From NCBI GenBank assembly GCA_902729315.2, contig LR746267.1:1727501-1791500 (forward strand): a DNA stretch of 64,000 nucleotides, given 5' to 3'. The stretch comes from Spirodela intermedia (Eukaryota > Streptophyta > Magnoliopsida > Alismatales > Araceae). The notes beneath the pieces are model-generated. The model saw nothing but the letters and a program-made list of their open reading frames with translations. It was not told the DNA's origin and searched no databases. A program made the position numbers and the translations under genes. Positions 59,383 to 64,000 of this stretch are shown here, piece by piece (within the stretch, counting starts at the first letter, position 1; each line of letters begins with the position of its first letter).

Positions 59383-59692
59383 AGGCGGGTGTTGCTGCAA
59401 ACGCCCTTACAGTAAGATTATCGAGTGAATAAACGGCAATCATTGTGTGAGATAATTTCTGGGCTTGGGCTCGTAATTTGAGTCCGGCCGCGGTTTCAGA
59501 GCCGAGCTGGGGCAAGGTCCGGACTGGAATGCGGTACTACCTATCCTACTAACCATGCAGTATTCAATCATCTCGTTTCCACTAAGAGCGCACCGCAGAT
59601 ATTAGCTCTCTCTAGGACACGCACGCACACATAAACATAAGGCGGGTGTCGCTGCAAACGCCCTTACACTAAGATTATCGAGTGAATAAACG
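59383..59692 (+). repeat. 53-bp direct repeat in the 3' flank
   Basis: The stretch from ggcgggtgt.gctgcaaacgc to gagtgaataaacg occurs at 59383-59435 and 59640-59692 with about two mismatches. Each copy holds a possible polyadenylation signal. The second copy abuts the start of unit D. Confidence 0.85.
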
Positions 59693-59704
59693 CCCTTAGT
59701 ATAG

Positions 59705-60949
59705 CAAGGGTTAGCAAGTCACTTGGATAGAGGTATTTCTGGTTCCCGCGCATTCACTACTACCGGTTGGATTGCATTGGTACAATCTGTCTGTTGACCT
59801 CCCCGAAGATGTTAAAACGAGTTGCTCACTTGAAGTCCCCTCAAATCCTAAATAACTTGTGCGCACCCTCCATAACAAACGTAGCAGACTACTAAAAACC
59901 TAATGAATCTCCTGGTTTGTCGAATAAGTTTAACGGTAACGAATCCTGATATATATAGCGGATCGAATGTTTATTTGTGCAGAACGAAGAAATCATGAGA
60001 AAGTGAAAGCGGCGAACGTTATGTACTGATATTCTTTAAGGATACATACTAATCAGCGCTATGCAACGGCGCGCATGGACTGGCGAATTGTAACAGAGCA
60101 ACGACGTGTCATTTCGCCGGGGCAATGTTTGCTGCTTATTCATTAATAAATTGGCGCTTCATGATCCCGCTCAGCAGACCATAAAGATGCTCTTGAAGTC
60201 GTTGCGTTCGCAGCGGTGGGTCTCTTTGTGGAGGGAGACAGAGGAGCCATCGCAGTAGGAGTCCGTATACAGTACGGCAGCCTGGCCGTTGGTAAACACG
60301 AAGTGGTACCCTCATTGGTATCGACTGATATCGAAGCACCCACAGCCGTTGACGTCCTTGGTTCTCCCGGCATAACCGGGGACAGAGAACGCTGTCAGGG
60401 CGCTGGCCAACGCCAGCACAACGGTGGCAGCTGCGATGAGCAGCAGGAGAACGGCAGCCGATGCGGCCTTGTTGGTGGTTGCCATATCCTTCTAACGAGG
60501 GGAGTGGGCAGTCTTTGGCTGCGGGATTGAGAAAGGAATGGATATGGAGCGGTGAAGAGCCCTGGCTCTTCTGTGGATCCTTTCTATAGCTGATCTCTGG
60601 GACCTGGCCAAGTCCAGGAATAAATTTAACATCGGCTGTCAATTCGTCATCAAACAAGACGTCAAAGCTTGGTCTTCCCTGCCTTCAATTTTTTTTTCTC
60701 TTCTTTTAATTGTGATTTGTGCACCAATATAGCACTATTTAAAACAGCAATTTAAACGTACGTAATTTAAAATACCAATTTTCTGCCTTCAATTTTCTGT
60801 TCCCTGCCGCGATTATTTAGGTGAGGATACAGAATAAATGTACAGGTCTGAAAATAAACTATTTGCCCTAATATCAAGTCGGATTAAAGTAATCGCTGAC
60901 GACCACTTCAAAATGCGTAGTGTGGCTGCTTTGTAAAATCACATTATGA
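59705..60949 (-). repeat. Gene unit D (paralogue of unit C)
   Basis: Contains the pseudogene plus flanks matching unit C: the 3' side from about 59705, the promoter to about 60620, and an upstream block at about 60720-60949. It runs on into the 2.3-kb duplicon X2 without a break, as unit C runs into a diverged version of the duplicon start. Confidence 0.8.
60171..60485 (-). pseudogene. MiAMP1-like group A pseudogene with a premature stop
   Basis: The full 315-bp group A frame is present at normal length and alignable from the signal peptide (MATTNKAA...) to the C-terminal FKSIFMVC. A TGA replaces a glycine codon of the GG pair (YQ-stop-GYHF), in the middle of the mature domain. The first scaffold cysteine is also lost (VPGYAG instead of GPGCAG). 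The TATA box has become CTATAGAAAG. The rest, including NGCGCF, FVFTNGQAA and KETHRC, is well kept, so inactivation is fairly recent. It is the counterpart of the 54.8-kb gene in unit D. Confidence 0.92.
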
Positions 60950-63271
60950 GATCACGAATAGAGAGGGTCATTCCGAACAGCTTTCAAGCCTGTAACTGGT
61001 ACAAATTGGATTTTTCAAAAGTCGAAACTGGGGAAAGTTTTAGAGTGAAACAAGGAATGGGATCTCCTTTTCATTGCATCTTTCGGTTTTCTAAAGTGAT
61101 GCAACATGAGAAGACAACCATCGTTTATTGTCTTATCGGTACGAAATACACCATAGCTTCCAACACGTAACCAGTCAAATGCCTCTCCTAAACTTATTTG
61201 GTAAAAAATTTGTTTGAAGGGTTAGTAGAGTGGAGTTCAATGAGTCGTGCACGTGCCTGGAAATACACAGAACAATGTCCAAAAATATTAACAATTCATA
61301 ACTACCTGCGAACTTTGAATCTTGACACGTGGATTGTTGAGTTAAACTCCTCTCTGAGTAAGCGTTTGGATACTTTTGCCAATATATTTTGGTGTAATCT
61401 TTCAACTAAAACTTATTTTAATTAGTTGCTTTAAAAATCTAGAGCATTTTACCTTTGTCTAAAATTATTAATTCAATAATGTTGTAAAGATCAGAACGAA
61501 AAGAATTTTGTGCATTTAGATCATCTATTGGTTCCATTGCGTTCATCTTTAAATTATCTTTTTAAATGATTAGTCACTTATGTGTGTGACAACATTTCCA
61601 ATATGCAAAATTATTATTCTTAACTTCACTCAAAGAAATAACGTCTTTCTGCGAATCTGACTTGATTTCAAAATGGAGATTCACACATTGCAGGTTTCCT
61701 AAAGTTATTCATTTATCTCTAACGAAGGTTTTTCATCATCGAAATACTTCAATTCCTTGAGCTTCAACAGATTATTGTGTATATTAAGCGGTGAAGACAC
61801 ATGGGACTGGGCTGAAAAATCATATACGTTGCAATAGTGCAAGATCTATTACATTGCAGTGAAACATTAAATGATGCAAATTTTGTAAGAACTTCACCTT
61901 ATTCTTATTTTTTCATTCACGATTAGATAGTTTACTTTGATCAATAGCTCTTTCCTTGTGGCCGGGTGCTACTTAGATTGATAAAACCATTGGATGTGTT
62001 GTCTTAATTCCGTCCTCGTCAGGTTGGCTTGATGGCCCTAACGGTAATAACTATGATTATTGGAAATATCCAATGAAGATGTTTATATCCAGGCAAATCA
62101 CTATAGCTTAAAACCAGAGTGCGGTCCATTTCCTGGAACGCATCGAGGCGATCCCAGGGAGGAGGCAAACACGCCCGTAGTCTACTGGTGGCGAGTTCAG
62201 TTGACAGCACGTAGCCAGCAAGAGCACGCTCAGCATATTATGTGGACTGTTATAGCCGTGGGGAGCAACGGCGGACGTCCGCCCAAACGCTGTCGCAAGA
62301 GCCTTGTCAGTTCCACCGGTGGTAGAACCCACCGACCTGGCCCCTGTTCTCGAAGATGTAGCCACGCTTGTAGCCGTCAAGGTTGTCTTTCATGTCGTAA
62401 AATTATCGTTCATTTATCTCGAACTAACCCTTTTCATCTTCAAAATACTTCAACTCGTTCAACATCAACGACTTCTTGGATACATTTAATGCATAAAATG
62501 GACGGATGCATAATATCCGAAGGAGTTCGATTATAGTGTAGTGAAAGTGTCTATGGAGCAAAATCTGTCAGGCTGGAATGAAACATTGAATGATACAACT
62601 TTTGTAAGAAATTCACTTCATCATCTTTTCTCATCCATGAGTAGAAGCTATACTCGCATTGACGAAACCACTGAATGTCTGGGCTTAGCCCCGTCAACGT
62701 CAGGTTGGCTTCGTGAACATAAAGGCTGTAACTATGATTACTGGAAATATCGAATGGAAATGCTTATATGCTGGCAAATAACTATGGGTTAAAACCAGAC
62801 TGCGGCCCATCTCCTGGAACGTAACGAGGCGGTCCCAGGAAGGAGGCAAACACGCGCGGAGTCTACAGGTGAGGACAGCAAGTATAAACTTGCTCAGCAT
62901 CAAACGGCTGCCCTGCTCTTTTATTCAACACTGTTCAGTACTGTTCAACGTCTATCAGGAACAAGTCATGTTTTAAAGAGCAATTATATATCTTGTGCTG
63001 CATGCCTGATGGAATAGATCCTTTGGAGGACGTGTGGTCAGTAGACTAAGCTTACAACTTCATAAAATAAAGTTGACGAAGAAGATCAAACACTTACCTT
63101 CTCAGGTTACCTTCGTCTTATGACCAGATAGTTTTCATTCATTCAGTGGACTGCACGATAGGTTGCATACAGATTTTACTTAGTCTATTTGATTATCTAA
63201 ATAGATATCCTTTAATATTTGTTCGCTGGTTTAAATTTTTACTTTGGCATAAATGTAGATATCCAAAAGCT
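60950..63271 (+). repeat. 2.3-kb duplicon copy X2
   Basis: Near-identical partner of 17751-20070. Its left end is continuous with unit D. Its right end stops at the shared aaaagct (63271). Open frames such as 62060-62536 differ from those in X1 through single indels, which argues against coding function. Confidence 0.9.
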
Positions 63272-63288
63272 ATTTTACACCAAGGGAA
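63272..63288. other. 17-bp filler at a rearrangement breakpoint
   Basis: attttacaccaagggaa lies between the end of the duplicon match (63271) and the start of the inverted 21.4-21.66 kb segment (63289) and matches neither. Confidence 0.75.
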
Positions 63289-63538
63289 GTTTAATGTGAG
63301 GGAAGTAATTTTCCTCTTCTGCACTTATTTACTCGACTGCAACTATTTTATGTGGCAAAACTTTACCCCATTCCACCATCCTATACGAGCAACTTGGTGA
63401 TGTCGATCTCACATGCCGATCTCAGAATGAATCTTTTGAAGTACTTCTGTGTAGACGGCATAGATCATCCCCCTTTATGGATATTTAATATTTTGTGAAG
63501 ATTATGATTAGAGAGCATCACCAGGTGAAACGCATACT
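63289..63538 (-). repeat. Inverted 250-bp copy of 21411-21660
   Basis: Reverse complement of the 21.4-kb segment, same length. Its end overlaps the start of the inverted-repeat arm by three bases (act). Confidence 0.9.
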
Positions 63539-64000
63539 TTTGTACGTCACGTACATCATTCATTCAGACCGTGATAAGCGGAAGTCGACCTTTTGTCGTT
63601 CTGGTGCCTTTCGGCATTCTCATCTGACGGCTTCTTCACGTTACAACTCTTTTGCGTCGTCAGTTGCCCCGCACGTTCTTCGCAGACGGTTTTGTTGAAC
63701 TTGTAACCCACCGAATACCCGATGACTGGTGCTGGAAGAAAAGCTTAGATGACTAGTGTGACAGAACACGCGTTTGAAGGAGAACTTGTCCCGGGATGAA
63801 GAAATTCGGTTCCGTTCGTTGTTAAAGCAATGCACCTTCTCGCTTTCACTACGCGTCTGCGCTACTACTCTACGAAGCACTCAGCTGGTCAATGTAGAAC
63901 TCTCTTTGGATTTAATTTCTTGTAGTCTTTCTCTGCGTCGCACGTGCGTGTTGTAACCTTCTTTCGAAGCATACACCTTCAGACACACGGCCCTCATTGA
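63536..64000 (-). repeat. Right arm of the 465-bp inverted repeat
   Basis: Inverted copy of the group B promoter spacer (58361-58825). It reaches the window edge and probably continues, because the left-hand counterpart continues into conserved spacer DNA. Confidence 0.93.

Noticed and set aside
60143-60657. Two longer open frames on the minus strand across the 60.2-kb pseudogene
   Set aside because: They run in the other phases; only the stop-containing phase aligns with the family.
63641-63880. 79-codon frame identical to 58481-58720, first taken as a conserved small protein
   Set aside because: It is identical only because both lie in the arms of a perfect inverted repeat; the diverged copy at 44.6-45.1 kb does not keep the frame.

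Overview
This window looks like nuclear DNA of a seed plant. It has plant Copia and Gypsy retrotransposon relics, long AT-rich spacers, and small intronless secreted-protein genes that are strikingly GC-rich, also at third codon positions. That composition fits a monocot or another non-eudicot lineage better than a core eudicot, but I cannot name the species.

The gene content is one cluster of small secreted cysteine-rich proteins that I assign to the MiAMP1 (Macadamia antimicrobial protein 1, beta-barrelin) family from the cysteine pattern and motifs. Seven open genes lie at 28.5 kb(-), 31.6 kb(+), 40.7 kb(-), 47.2 kb(+), 54.8 kb(-), 57.4 kb(-) and 59.0 kb(+). There is a nonsense-stopped pseudogene at 60.2 kb(-) and a truncated, frameshifted one at 22.3 kb(+). 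They form two subfamilies. Group A (28.5, 31.6, 47.2, 54.8, 60.2 kb) has a C-X9-C-X-C-X27-C-X13-C-X11-C scaffold. Group B (40.7, 57.4, 59.0 kb) has X15 in place of X13. Each open gene encodes an N-terminal signal peptide of about 27-30 residues and a mature domain of about 78-80. Most have a TATA box about 95-120 bp before the ATG.

Layout. 0-10.6 kb: an old 8.2-kb Copia element with 83-bp LTRs and an exact target duplication, carrying two nested 1.65-kb solo LTRs of another family; a third copy lies to its left and a fourth, youngest copy is at 38.5-40.2 kb. 10.6-15.0 kb: AT-rich spacer and a Gypsy gag relic. 15.0-21.7 kb: local duplications, including a 2.3-kb block repeated at 60.95-63.27 kb. 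22.3-33.4 kb: group A genes, pseudogene and orphaned flanks. 34.4-38.5 kb: a Copia relic and unassigned DNA. 40.4-45.4 kb: a group B gene whose upstream region is split by a Copia insertion. 45.8-48.1 kb: direct duplicate of the 31.6-kb gene unit. 48.1-52.2 kb: another interrupted Copia relic. 54.3-64.0 kb: the densest part, with a head-to-head group B pair, two group A units, the 2.3-kb duplicon and a near-perfect 465-bp inverted repeat reaching the window edge.

The genes probably act in parallel as extracellular defence proteins rather than as a pathway. Paired W-box motifs (TTGACC) before several group A genes fit pathogen-responsive expression. The most notable feature is the birth, death and rearrangement of the cluster: shuffled promoters, orphan promoters, a retrotransposon 29 bp from a TATA box, and a chimeric breakpoint with filler DNA and microhomology.
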